Positions 24,599 to 33,166 of a stretch of 64,000 bases of DNA are shown here, piece by piece. This DNA comes from Geobacteraceae bacterium (GTDB lineage Bacteria > Desulfobacterota > Desulfuromonadia > Geobacterales > Geobacteraceae), in the NCBI GenBank assembly GCA_009773645.1, contig WSYB01000017.1, forward strand, positions 1-64,000. Reading direction: 5' to 3'. The number at the start of each line of letters is the position of its first letter. Position 1 is the first letter of the stretch. Made by a program: the position numbers and the translations under genes. The notes beneath the pieces were generated by a model that was not told the DNA's origin, did no database searches, and saw only the letters and a list, made by a program, of their open reading frames with translations.

Positions 24599-25765
24599 AT
24601 GGGTATTCTTGCCAACACCGTCAGTATCTGCCATTTCCGGGTCGTGGGGGATCTCCCCGAAAAGGACCTTTTCACCTGGTCGTCGGAGCGCCTCGCTCAA
24701 CACGGTTTCCGCCCCATCGACCAGACCGCGGAAGAACTCTCCACCGGCTGGGTCCATCTGGACGAACCGAGGGAGAGCGACTTTGTCGCCCCGGCCGCCT
24801 TCTGGCGCGACCATTACCTCGCCTTTACCCTGCGCCGCGACCAGCGCCGGATTCCGGCGGCCCTCCTCAAGGCCTATATCCAGGTGGCCGAGCATGAGTT
24901 CCTGAGCGCCAATCCGGGTCTGTCGCGGGTCCCGAAGCAGAAACGGGAAGAGTTGCGCGAGGCGGTGCGAGGCGCGCTTTTTGCCAGGACCCTCCCGGCC
25001 CCTTCCGCCTATGACGCGTTATGGGACACCCGCACCGGGCTGGTAACCTTCACCTCTCTGAGCGCAAAGATGCTGGAGGTCTTCGAGGCGCTCTTCAAGA
25101 AGACCTTCGAGGGGCTGCGGCTCGTTGCGCTCCACCCCTTCGCCCGTGCCGGGCAGGTCATTGCCGAAGATCTGCAGCCGGCCCTGCACAAGGCCAATCA
25201 GGCGGGCACTGAGGCCGTCCTTGACCTGATCAGGAGCAACCGGTGGCTCGGCTGCGACTTTCTCCTGTGGCTCATGTACCAGACCATGGACGCATCCTCG
25301 GAATACAGGGTCAATCAGAAAGGAGTGGCCGCGGAGGGGGAGCCCTTCGTCGCCTATCTCAACGACCGTCTCGTCCTCCAGGGTGGCGGGGAAAGCGGGG
25401 TGCAGAAGATCACCGTGGCCGGTCCCCAGGATCACTTCAGCGAGGTACGCGCAGCCCTGCACATCGGCAAGCAGATAACCGAAGCGACCATCCATCTGGA
25501 AAAGGATGAGCATACGTGGCGGATGACCCTGAAGGGGGAGCTGTTCCACTTCGGCGCGTTCAAGTCCCCCGCGGTGAAGCTGGAAAAGGACAATACCGTT
25601 GACGCAATGAGCGAAAGGGAAGCGGTGTTCTACGAGCGGATGTACCTGCTGGAGCAGGGGCTCCAGCTCTTCGACAGCCTCTTTGCCACGTTCCTCACGG
25701 AAAGGCTTGGAAAGGGATGGGGGGAGAAGGAAGCCAAAATGAGGGAATGGCTGGGTTCAGATTAA
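24599..25765 (+). CDS. RdgC-like (recombination-associated) protein
   Basis: 388 residues from ATG 24599, eight bases after AAGGAG; the in-frame extension to 24533 has no such site. The layout follows RdgC: an N-terminal strand-rich region with TGWVHLDEP, a dense basic stretch RRDQRRIPAALLKAYI, KQKREELREAVRGALFARTLP and GLVTFTSLSAKMLEVFEALFKKTF. It is longer than E. coli RdgC (303 residues) by an extra C-terminal region. RdgC forms a ring on DNA and inhibits RecA in gamma-proteobacteria. The assignment rests on motif memory and not on a search. It converges on cobD with a 9-bp overlap. Confidence 0.7.
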   Translation: MGILANTVSICHFRVVGDLPEKDLFTWSSERLAQHGFRPIDQTAEELSTGWVHLDEPRESDFVAPAAFWRDHYLAFTLRRDQRRIPAALLKAYIQVAEHEFLSANPGLSRVPKQKREELREAVRGALFARTLPAPSAYDALWDTRTGLVTFTSLSAKMLEVFEALFKKTFEGLRLVALHPFARAGQVIAEDLQPALHKANQAGTEAVLDLIRSNRWLGCDFLLWLMYQTMDASSEYRVNQKGVAAEGEPFVAYLNDRLVLQGGGESGVQKITVAGPQDHFSEVRAALHIGKQITEATIHLEKDEHTWRMTLKGELFHFGAFKSPAVKLEKDNTVDAMSEREAVFYERMYLLEQGLQLFDSLFATFLTERLGKGWGEKEAKMREWLGSD

Positions 25766-26833
25766 TCGTCCTGTCAGTGCCGCGAGGAGCCTTTCGTTCT
25801 CCTCGCGCGTCCGCACCGCCACGCGGAAAAAGCGCTCGGAAAGACCGTGGAAATTGGCGCAATCGCGGATGAGGATACGTTCCTTCAGAAGCGCCCGCTT
25901 CAGCTCTGCGGCGGACAAGCCGGTACGGATTTCCACCAGTATGTAGTTGACGGCGGATGGATATGGTTTCAGTCCGGCAAAGGCCGCAAGCCCCGCAGCC
26001 AGAAAGTCGCGTTCTCCGGCCACATACCGGATGGTGCGCTCCATGTAATCCCTGTCGGCAAGTGAAGCGAGACCGGCCACCTGTGCAACCGTATTGACGC
26101 TCCACGGCTCGCGCAGGGCGGCAATCCTCCCGATCACCGACTCGTGCGCCATGGCATAGCCGATCCGCAACCCCGGCACTGCGAAGAACTTGGTCATGGA
26201 ACGCAGCACCACTCCCTCGCCTCCTCCGACAACGAGGCGCTTCGCCGATTCCCCCTCGCAGAAGTCCATGAACGCCTCATCCAGGACGAGAAACGGCCCT
26301 CTACTCCGGCAGAGATCGACGATCTCCGCCACATTCCCTTGGGGGAAAAGCCTCCCCGTAGGGTTGCCGGGATTGCAGAGGAACAGCACGTCGTACCCTT
26401 CGCCCAGCCGCCTTTCCAGCTCCGCAAGGGAAAGGGAGAACCCCTCCTCCGGCCTCAGCTCCAGGTAATCGATCTCCCACCCCGCCCGCAGGAGACTCTT
26501 CGCATACTCCGAAAAGGGGGGAGCAATGATCAGCCCCCGCCTTCCCGCAACGAGGCGGGGAATCAGGTAGATAAGCTCCGTAGAGCCGTTGGCAACTGCA
26601 ATATGGGCGGGATCCACTCCGTGGAACGTTGCCAGCGCTAGTTTCAGGTCATCCGCGTCATTGTCGGGGTAGTGCATCACCCGGTCAAAGGTGGAGAGAA
26701 GCGCCTCCTTCACCCCCGGCGCCGGCCCCAGCGGGTTTATGCTCGCCGAGAAGTCGAGGATATCCTCGGGGGAAACCCCCAGGGAGCGGGCGACGGCAAA
26801 GACATTGCCGCCATGGTCGAATGGAATTGACAT
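25757..26833 (-). CDS. cobD: L-threonine-O-3-phosphate decarboxylase (aminotransferase fold)
   Basis: 358 residues, class I/II aminotransferase fold. The start FDHGGNVFAVARSLGV with ILDFSASINPLGP is characteristic of CobD rather than HisC. The PLP lysine is in RSMTKFFAVPGLRIGYA. CobD makes (R)-1-amino-2-propanol phosphate, the side-arm that CbiB attaches to adenosylcobyric acid. It is the last gene of the cobalamin operon, 35 bp after cbiB. HisC is the alternative, but sequence and context favour CobD. Confidence 0.88.
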   Translation of the reverse strand: MSIPFDHGGNVFAVARSLGVSPEDILDFSASINPLGPAPGVKEALLSTFDRVMHYPDNDADDLKLALATFHGVDPAHIAVANGSTELIYLIPRLVAGRRGLIIAPPFSEYAKSLLRAGWEIDYLELRPEEGFSLSLAELERRLGEGYDVLFLCNPGNPTGRLFPQGNVAEIVDLCRSRGPFLVLDEAFMDFCEGESAKRLVVGGGEGVVLRSMTKFFAVPGLRIGYAMAHESVIGRIAALREPWSVNTVAQVAGLASLADRDYMERTIRYVAGERDFLAAGLAAFAGLKPYPSAVNYILVEIRTGLSAAELKRALLKERILIRDCANFHGLSERFFRVAVRTREENERLLAALTGRLI

Positions 26834-26868
26834 AAACCGTTAACCTTTCACTACGGAGACATGCTTGT

Positions 26869-27810
26869 TTATACGGCAAAGGCCAGCCACAACCCCACCA
26901 TCAGCGCCTCCGCCCCGTACATGAGCCGCACCGCGCCGCGATACGCCTTGAGGGAAAGGGGCTTCAAAGGGTCGCCTATGGTCGGCTTCTCCACCGGCAC
27001 GCCGAAGTAGCTGCTGGTTCCGCCGAGCTTGACTCCGAGCGCACCGGCAACGGCCGCCTCGGGGACGCCGCTGTTGGGTGAAGAGTGGTTGCGCCCGTCA
27101 CGGGCCATGATCTGGAGCGCATTCGGTCCGGAAAGCCACACAAGCGGGGCCGCCAGCGTCATCAGGAGACCGGTGATCCGTGCGGGAATGAAGTTCACCA
27201 CGTCGTCGAAACGGGCCGAGGCCCAGCCGAAGCGACGATAGCGGTCATTCTTGTAGCCGACCATGGAGTCAAGGGTATTGACCGCCTTGTAGGCAAGCCC
27301 CAAGGCCGGTCCACCGAGCATCAGGTAAAAGAGCGGCGCAATCACGCCGTCAGAGGTGTTCTCAGCCACGGTCTCCACCAAGGCCCGCCAGATCTCAGGC
27401 TCTTCCAGGCCGGCGGTATCCCGGCCGACGATGCAGGAGAGCCAAAGACGCGCCTCCTCCAAATCTCCCCGCGCAAGGGCATCCGCAACTTTTTTTGATT
27501 CCGTATGGAGGGAACGGGCTGCCAGACAGGTATAGGAAATATATGCGCCGGCCGCCGATCCCGCATAGGGGTGTATGGCGCACGCTACCTTCAGGAGGGC
27601 AAAGGCGGCAAGCCACGTCAATCCGGCGGTGATGAGCAGAAGGAGGATTCCGCCGGTCCTTTCATCCCGTGCCAATCGCCGCAGCCACTTCTCCAGAAAC
27701 GAGATGAGCCGCCCGATGCCGACCACCGGATGGGGCAGCCAGCGCGGGTCGCCGAGGAGAAGGTCAAGGCTGATGGCGGCTATCAGCACATAAGGATCTA
27801 TCAGGTTCAA
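26869..27810 (-). CDS. cbiB: Adenosylcobinamide-phosphate synthase
   Basis: 313 residues, integral membrane protein with about four to five hydrophobic segments. It starts at TTG 27810, overlapping the stop of the preceding fusion gene (TTGA). Family motifs are LDLLLGDPRWLPHPVVGIGRLI, ENTSDGVIAPLFY, YKAVNTLDSMVGYKN and the C-terminal GDPLKPLS. It joins aminopropanol phosphate to adenosylcobyric acid. CobD, which makes that substrate, is encoded immediately downstream. Confidence 0.93.
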   Translation of the reverse strand: MNLIDPYVLIAAISLDLLLGDPRWLPHPVVGIGRLISFLEKWLRRLARDERTGGILLLLITAGLTWLAAFALLKVACAIHPYAGSAAGAYISYTCLAARSLHTESKKVADALARGDLEEARLWLSCIVGRDTAGLEEPEIWRALVETVAENTSDGVIAPLFYLMLGGPALGLAYKAVNTLDSMVGYKNDRYRRFGWASARFDDVVNFIPARITGLLMTLAAPLVWLSGPNALQIMARDGRNHSSPNSGVPEAAVAGALGVKLGGTSSYFGVPVEKPTIGDPLKPLSLKAYRGAVRLMYGAEALMVGLWLAFAV

Positions 27811-30182
27811 CCTGTTATCCCGCAGATCGTGAATATCCGCTCCATATCCAGATGATTCTCCAGATGCTGCGCCAGCAGATCGAAGGGGTCTTCCCGGGGA
27901 ACCGCCTGCGTAACGGTCGATATCCCTTTGGACCTTCTGATCCGGTTGAGGAAGGCGGAACGGAATCCCTCATTGTCGAATATGCCGTGGAGATACGTGC
28001 CGAACACCCTCCCGTCGGAAGAGACCGCGCCGTCCGTCACCTCCACGGCGCTCCCGGAACGGCGGGATATCCGGGCAAATGGCCGTGCCCCCCGGCCGAG
28101 GGAGGTCTCCCCCATGTGGATCTCATACCCGGTCATCTCCTTTCCCCAACCGGGGGCGACCAGGAGCCCCGCCTCCAGTAGGCTTGCCGCTACCAGATGG
28201 GTTTCCTTGTCGGGGAGCATGACCGTTGCCACATCGAGCAGCCCCAGCCCCTGTGCCGTCTTGATCGCCGATTCCACGCCGTCGGGGTCCATCACCAGGT
28301 TCCCCATCATCTGATACCCGCCGCAGATCCCCACGACCGGCCCGGAAAAGACCTTTATCGCGTCAAACAGCCCCCGCTCCATGAGAAAGTAGAGGTCGGC
28401 AGTGGTCGATTTGCTCCCCGGCAGAATCAGGACGTCGAGGCCGGCCAGCTCCCCCGGCCCCCCCACATAGGAGAGCGCCACGTCGGGTTCCGCCTCCAGC
28501 GGGTCAAAATCGGTATAGTTGGAAATGCGCGGCAGCTTCACCACCCCAATGGAGATTTTTCCGCCGTTACGCTTCCCGCTTCCCGCTTCCCGCTTCCCGC
28601 GTTTTTCCAGCGCCACGCTGTCCTCTTCGGGAATACGGAAACCGCTGAAGCAGGGAACCACCCCCAGCACGGGGACCCCGGTCCGCTTCTCCACGAACTC
28701 TATGCCGGGCCCAAGGAGCGAGGCATCCCCACGGAACTTGTTGATGATGATCCCCTTGACCCGTGCCCGCTCAAACGGCTCCAACAGCTCCATGGTCCCG
28801 ACAATCTGGGCGAAGACCCCACCGCGGTCGATATCCGCGACCAGGATCACCGGGGAGCCGGCCATCTCCGCCACCTTGAGGTTTGCTATGTCATGGGCTT
28901 TCAGGTTGATCTCGGCGATGCTTCCCGCCCCCTCGATGACGATGAAGTCAAAGCGGGACGCAAGCCGTTCGAAGCTCTCCCTTACCTTGACGAAGGCCTC
29001 CGGTTTGAAGGCGTTGTACTCCTTCACCGTCATGTTGCGGACGACTTTCCCCTGGACGATGACCTGACTGCCGGTGTCGGAGTTGGGCTTCAGCAGTACC
29101 GGGTTCATGTCCGTATGGGAAGGGATGCCGCAGGCTTCCGCTTGCACCGCCTGGGCCCGGCCGATTTCCCTCCCCTCCGGGGTGACGGCCGAGTTCAGGG
29201 CCATGTTCTGGGACTTGAAGGGGGCCACTGAAATGCCCCGGTTTTTCAGGATGCGGCAGAACCCGGAGGTCAATACCGATTTCCCCACATCGGAGGCGGT
29301 GCCGCAGAACATCAGGGCTTTGCCCTGATGCGTGAGGGGTGAGGGGTGAGGGGTGAGGGGTAAAGATCGCTTTTTCTCCTCACTCCTCACTCCTAACTCC
29401 TCACTCCGTGCGGCGTAGCCGCGCGGGGTTACGAGACGCCCTTTCCCGTTCACGAAGGTGGCGGAGTTGCCGATGATGACGATGGAAAACATATCGACCG
29501 GATGGGAAAGCATGTCGGCCAAGGTGGTGACTACCTTTTCCTCCCCTTTGCGGCATGCGTTCCGGACAATCCCGACCGGCGTCGTCGCGGAACGTACCGA
29601 AAGCATGATGCGTTGTGCGTCTTCTAGGTGTCGCACCCGTCCCTTGCTCCTGGGATTGTAGAGCGCGACCACAAAATCGGCCGCTGCCGCCGCCGCCAGA
29701 CGTCGTTCAATGGCATCCCATGGAGTGAGGAGATCGGAAAGGGAGATCACCGCAAAGTCGTGCATGAGCGGCGCCCCCAGCACCGAAGCGGCGGCCTGCA
29801 CCGCCGAGACGCCGGGGACGACAATGATATCGACGCTCTGTAGGGGCACCCCCATGTGGGTGCCCACATCGGGGCAGGCACGGGGGCCTGCCCCCGCCAG
29901 TTCCAGCACCAGCCCGGCCATGCCGTAGACCCCGGCATCGCCGCTGGAGATGAGGGCAACCGTCTTTCCGGACGAAGCGATTCCCAGGGCTTCGCGGCAG
30001 CGATCCACCTCTTTCGTCATCCCGGACGAGACGACCTCTTTCCCGGCCAGAAGGGGCTTGATCAGCTCCAGGTAGGTCTTGTAGCCGACGACCACCTGGG
30101 CCGACTCGATCGCCTCCCGCGCTTCGAACGTCATATGTTTCAGGTCGCCGGGACCGATACCGACGACGTACAGCTTCGACAT
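27807..30182 (-). CDS. Fusion: precorrin-3B C17-methyltransferase (CbiH/CobJ) + cobyric acid synthase (CbiP/CobQ)
   Basis: 791 residues from ATG 30182. Residues 1 to about 255 form a tetrapyrrole methylase with GIGPGDLKHMT, ALISSGDAGVYGMAG and VALYNPRSKGR: CbiH/CobJ, ring contraction and C17 methylation. A linker of about 30 residues (ARSEELGVRSEEKK.., LPLTPHPSPLTHQ) is encoded by a tandem repeat at 29331-29407. From about residue 289 the protein is CbiP/CobQ: MFCGTASDVGKSVLTSGF (P-loop), the glutaminase Cys in VGICGGYQMMG and the His in YLHGIFDN. CbiP amidates the corrin side chains. Two further repeat-derived segments lie inside: about residues 97-116 in the CbiH part and about 527-537 in the CbiP part. 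The two proteins are normally separate, so the fusion may result from read-through of an intergenic repeat. Confidence 0.9.
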   Translation of the reverse strand: MSKLYVVGIGPGDLKHMTFEAREAIESAQVVVGYKTYLELIKPLLAGKEVVSSGMTKEVDRCREALGIASSGKTVALISSGDAGVYGMAGLVLELAGAGPRACPDVGTHMGVPLQSVDIIVVPGVSAVQAAASVLGAPLMHDFAVISLSDLLTPWDAIERRLAAAAAADFVVALYNPRSKGRVRHLEDAQRIMLSVRSATTPVGIVRNACRKGEEKVVTTLADMLSHPVDMFSIVIIGNSATFVNGKGRLVTPRGYAARSEELGVRSEEKKRSLPLTPHPSPLTHQGKALMFCGTASDVGKSVLTSGFCRILKNRGISVAPFKSQNMALNSAVTPEGREIGRAQAVQAEACGIPSHTDMNPVLLKPNSDTGSQVIVQGKVVRNMTVKEYNAFKPEAFVKVRESFERLASRFDFIVIEGAGSIAEINLKAHDIANLKVAEMAGSPVILVADIDRGGVFAQIVGTMELLEPFERARVKGIIINKFRGDASLLGPGIEFVEKRTGVPVLGVVPCFSGFRIPEEDSVALEKRGKREAGSGKRNGGKISIGVVKLPRISNYTDFDPLEAEPDVALSYVGGPGELAGLDVLILPGSKSTTADLYFLMERGLFDAIKVFSGPVVGICGGYQMMGNLVMDPDGVESAIKTAQGLGLLDVATVMLPDKETHLVAASLLEAGLLVAPGWGKEMTGYEIHMGETSLGRGARPFARISRRSGSAVEVTDGAVSSDGRVFGTYLHGIFDNEGFRSAFLNRIRRSKGISTVTQAVPREDPFDLLAQHLENHLDMERIFTICGITG
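28570..28601. repeat. In-frame heptamer repeat (CGCTTCC)n inside the cbiP part
   Basis: Four tandem CGCTTCC units; on the coding strand they read KREAGSGKR. Member of the GGGAAGC family (family D). Confidence 0.85.
29331..29407. repeat. GTGAGGG / CTCACTC tandem inverted repeat encoding the CbiH-CbiP linker
   Basis: Four GTGAGGG units are followed by CTCCTCACTCCTCACTCC units in inverted sense. On the minus strand it is read in frame and gives the Ser/Glu- and Pro/Leu-rich linker (family E). Confidence 0.85.
29840..29896. repeat. GTAGGGGCA..-type palindromic repeat inside the cbiH part (family C)
   Basis: It contains GTAGGGGCACCCCCATGTGG and GGGCAGGC..GCCTGCCCC arms. Translated as GAGPRACPDVGTHMGVPL in the minus-strand frame. 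Confidence 0.75.
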
Positions 30183-30197
30183 CAATAACCTCTTAAA

Positions 30198-31253
30198 TTA
30201 GTCAGTTTCTGCGATGGCCAGGGTGACGTTCCCGCTCTTGATCTTTTTGAGCAAAAGCCTTCCCCCCTCCGAAGCCAGCAAAGCCGCCGGCTCGGCCACA
30301 CCAGCCGCACCAATCGCTTCCAGCGCATGGGCTGACGGCGGAGACGGAACGGAAACGCCATTCAGTGCCTCGCTCTCGAAAAACTTGATGGGCAGTGCGT
30401 ATTTCTCTGCAAAAGCCAGCAGGCCGGTCTCTTCACGCTTGGCCGCGGCGGTGGCGATGCACCTGACACTCTTGATGGAAAGGAAGAGCCGCTTCAGATT
30501 GGCGCAGGCCGCATCCTCGATCTCGGAGGCATCGGTGCCGCTGTTGCAGCCGATCCCCAGAACCAGGTTGCGGGGACGGAGCACCAGCAGACGTTCCGAC
30601 TGCGCCTGGACAGGGAGATGCCGGTTGGTCACGAACAGATACCCGCGGGCAGGACTTTGCAGTGCCTCCACGAAGGTGTCGTAAAAGGCGAGCTTTCCCC
30701 GACCGTGGAAATAGGGGCGCACGTGGCCGGTCGGGTCCACCACGGCTATCTCCCCGCCATCGAGGAGGAGCACATTGAGGGTCTTGACCCTGGAGAGGTC
30801 GTCGATCCCCCACCCTTCCTCTTTGGCGAGCATGTCGAAAGAAGGGAGGCAGTTGGCGTCGGTGGCAGTGGTGATGACCTCCCGTGCTCCGGTCAGGAAG
30901 GCGCACCTGCAGGCAAGGTCGTTGGCGCCTCCCAGGTGACCGGACAGAAGCGAGATGGCAAATTTCCCCGTATCATCCATCACCACCACCGCCGGGTCCG
31001 TCTCCTTCCCTTCCAGATGCGGCGCAATCATCCGCACCACGATGCCGGCCGCCATGATGAAGACGAAACCATCGTATGCCGGCCAGGACTGCCGGACCAG
31101 GTCCTTCAGCTCCTGGGTGAAGGTCACCGCGCCTTTACCGGCAGCCCCTGAATACTTCTGCGGGACCAGCAGATCGGCATCGGCAAAACCTTCCTTCAGC
31201 TTAACGCCGAGCTGGGCACCGTTGCGGGTTATGGCAATGATGGCGATTTTCAT
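30198..31253 (-). CDS. cbiG: Cobalt-precorrin-5A hydrolase
   Basis: 351 residues. CbiG N-terminal region FVFIMAAGIVVRMIAPHLEGKETDPAVVVMD, the middle GHLGGANDLA motif, and the C-terminal domain (about 225-345) GIGCNSGTDASEIEDAA. It opens the delta-lactone ring of cobalt-precorrin-5A with loss of acetaldehyde, specific to the anaerobic pathway. Its stop is 12 bp from the cbiH-cbiP fusion. The upstream junction to cbiF holds repeats. Confidence 0.92.
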   Translation of the reverse strand: MKIAIIAITRNGAQLGVKLKEGFADADLLVPQKYSGAAGKGAVTFTQELKDLVRQSWPAYDGFVFIMAAGIVVRMIAPHLEGKETDPAVVVMDDTGKFAISLLSGHLGGANDLACRCAFLTGAREVITTATDANCLPSFDMLAKEEGWGIDDLSRVKTLNVLLLDGGEIAVVDPTGHVRPYFHGRGKLAFYDTFVEALQSPARGYLFVTNRHLPVQAQSERLLVLRPRNLVLGIGCNSGTDASEIEDAACANLKRLFLSIKSVRCIATAAAKREETGLLAFAEKYALPIKFFESEALNGVSVPSPPSAHALEAIGAAGVAEPAALLASEGGRLLLKKIKSGNVTLAIAETD

Positions 31254-31261
31254 GCGTTACT

Positions 31262-31460
31262 CACCACGGAGACATAGAGACACGGAGACCCCCCTTGAAC
31301 CGCGAAGACGCTAAGAACGCAAAGAAATTCAAACCCCAAAGGGGAGACGGATCAAGTCTGATGTACACGGATTTTTAAAGGATCAAAAACCTACGATTAA
31401 TTAGTTTTTGGTTTATCCGTTTTTTCCGTGTTAATCCGTGTCCCGTTCTTGTTTTAAGGT
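31262..31460. repeat. Composite repeat: family B half followed by family A copy
   Basis: 31262-31320 has CACCACGGAGACATAGAGAC-type units (family B, one-sided). 31341-31460 is a family A palindrome with ACACGGATTT and CCGTGTTAATCCGTGTCCC arms. It fills the cbiF-cbiG junction. Confidence 0.75.
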
Positions 31461-32261
31461 TTACCCGACAACACCTTTTCGGTGCTCATGGGTGAAGTAC
31501 TTGTCGTAAAGGAGCGACTTCGCCTGCAAGCCTTCACGGCGGGCGCGCAAAACGTCTCCAACTAGAATCAGCGCCTGTTTGCCGATGTTTGCCGTCTTGA
31601 CCTTCTCAGCTATGTCTGCCAGAGTCCCCTCCACCACCTGCTCGTCGGGCCAGGAGGCGCGGCATACCACCGCAGCCGGGGTTTCCGCGGCATAGGCCCC
31701 CTGCAACAACTCCTCCACCACCCGGTCGATCATGGAAACGGAAAGGTAGATGACGAGGGTCGCGCCGATCTTCGCAATCTCGGAAAGCTTTTCCCGCTCC
31801 GGCACCGGGGTCTTCCCTTCCAGCCGGGTAAGGATCACGGTCTGGGAAACCTCGGGCAGGGTAAGTTCCTGTTTCAATGCCGCGGCGGCGGCAAAGGCGC
31901 TAGTTACCCCCGGCACCACGGAGTATGGGATGCCGAGTTCGTCCAGCGCCGCCATCTGTTCCTGGATGGCGCCATAGATGGAGGGATCGCCGGTATGGAG
32001 GCGCACGACACGCTTACCGTCGGCCACGGCTTGTGCCAGCACCTGTGTCGTCTCCTCCAGGGTCATCCCGGCGGAGTCGTGTACCCGGGCATCGGACGCA
32101 TAGGTGCGGACCAACTCCCGGTCCACGAGACTCCCTGCAAAGACCACCACGTCCGCCTCGCGCAACAACCTGGCGCCTTTTACCGTGATGAGTTCGGCGT
32201 CGCCGGGGCCGGCGCCAACGAAGAAAACCCTATTTTCAGCCACAGAGGACACGGAGTTCAC
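31461..32261 (-). CDS. cbiF: Precorrin-4/cobalt-precorrin-4 C11-methyltransferase
   Basis: About 266 residues of tetrapyrrole methylase: VFFVGAGPGDAELITVKGARLL at the N-terminus, VVRLHTGDPSIYGA, and VPGVTSAFAAAAALKQELTLPEVSQT, diagnostic for CbiF/CobM. It methylates C11 with S-adenosylmethionine. The frame opens with GTG 32261 inside a family B repeat, so the first residues (NSVSSVAEN) are repeat-encoded. No convincing ribosome binding site precedes it, and a GTG at 32246 is an alternative. Confidence 0.93.
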   Translation of the reverse strand: MNSVSSVAENRVFFVGAGPGDAELITVKGARLLREADVVVFAGSLVDRELVRTYASDARVHDSAGMTLEETTQVLAQAVADGKRVVRLHTGDPSIYGAIQEQMAALDELGIPYSVVPGVTSAFAAAAALKQELTLPEVSQTVILTRLEGKTPVPEREKLSEIAKIGATLVIYLSVSMIDRVVEELLQGAYAAETPAAVVCRASWPDEQVVEGTLADIAEKVKTANIGKQALILVGDVLRARREGLQAKSLLYDKYFTHEHRKGVVG

Positions 32262-32425
32262 AGAGAAAACCTTTTTTTAACCAGAAAAAGCATTTTGAAC
32301 ACGGATCAAATCTGATTTATACGGATTTTCACGGATTTAAACCACTGAGAGCATTAACCCAAAAGGTTGTGGTAGTAACATCCGCTTTTTCCGTGTTAAT
32401 CCGTGTCCAATTCGTTTTTAGGTTT
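32240..32425. repeat. Composite repeat: family B fragment and full family A copy
   Basis: 32240-32268 is CCACAGAGGACACGGAG..CACAGAG (family B), overlapping the 5' end of cbiF. 32279-32425 is a family A copy nearly identical in its left arm to 9796-9880. Confidence 0.8.
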
Positions 32426-32461
32426 AACCGGAATTAACAGGAATAGACAGGATAAAGTCTC

Positions 32462-33166
32462 TCAGCCTTTCCTGACAATGAGGAGCGACAGGTAATCCAA
32501 CTTCTCACCTACCAGCGACCCCAGATCGAACACCACTTCCTCCTCACCCGACCCGACCCGCCGGACAAAGGCGGCCTTCCGGTCGAGCCCCAACTCCTTC
32601 AACAGCGCGTAGACCCGGTCAAAGGCCCGGTTTACCTTCATGAGGATCACCGTGTCAAACTCCAGAAAGGTCTTTCGCAGCTCGTCATCCTCGTAAGTGG
32701 TGGGAAGAATGGCGATGCGGTCGGCGGCCATGCCGAGGGGGATGCCGGCGGCAACCGCTGCGGCGCCGATGCTCGATATCCCCGGCACCACCTCGACGGG
32801 GATCTCCGGGTACTTTTCACGGAAGATGCGGTAGAGATAAAGAAAGGTGGAATAGAGGAAGGGGTCGCCGATGGTGATGAAGGCCACGTCCTTCCCCTGC
32901 CGGACCCGCTCCGCCACCTCGGCGGCGGCCTTCTCCCAGAATGCGGACAGCCCCTCCTGCTCCTTCCGCATGGGAAAGACCTGTACGAGCACCTCCTGGC
33001 GGGTCCGGTCGATGAACTGCTCCACGATGGAGAGTGCATAGCTGGAGGTATCCGCATTGCCGGTCGGCGCACAGATTACGGGGACGGAGCGTATGATCCT
33101 CTCGGCCTTCCTCGTCAGGAGCTCCGGGTCACCGGGACCGATCCCGACGGCGTAAATGCGCCCCAT
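32462..33166 (-). CDS. cbiL: Precorrin-2/cobalt-precorrin-2 C20-methyltransferase
   Basis: 234 residues: YAVGIGPGDPELLTRKAERII, DVAFITIGDPFLYSTF and VEVVPGISSIGAAAVAAGIPL are the CbiL/CobI pattern. It methylates C20. The start codon overlaps the stop of cbiET by 1 bp, showing translational coupling. Confidence 0.93.
   Translation of the reverse strand: MGRIYAVGIGPGDPELLTRKAERIIRSVPVICAPTGNADTSSYALSIVEQFIDRTRQEVLVQVFPMRKEQEGLSAFWEKAAAEVAERVRQGKDVAFITIGDPFLYSTFLYLYRIFREKYPEIPVEVVPGISSIGAAAVAAGIPLGMAADRIAILPTTYEDDELRKTFLEFDTVILMKVNRAFDRVYALLKELGLDRKAAFVRRVGSGEEEVVFDLGSLVGEKLDYLSLLIVRKG

Noticed and set aside
25757-26833. Histidinol-phosphate aminotransferase HisC
   Set aside because: The HGGNVF start and INPLGP motif, and position after cbiB, fit threonine-phosphate decarboxylase better; no his genes nearby.
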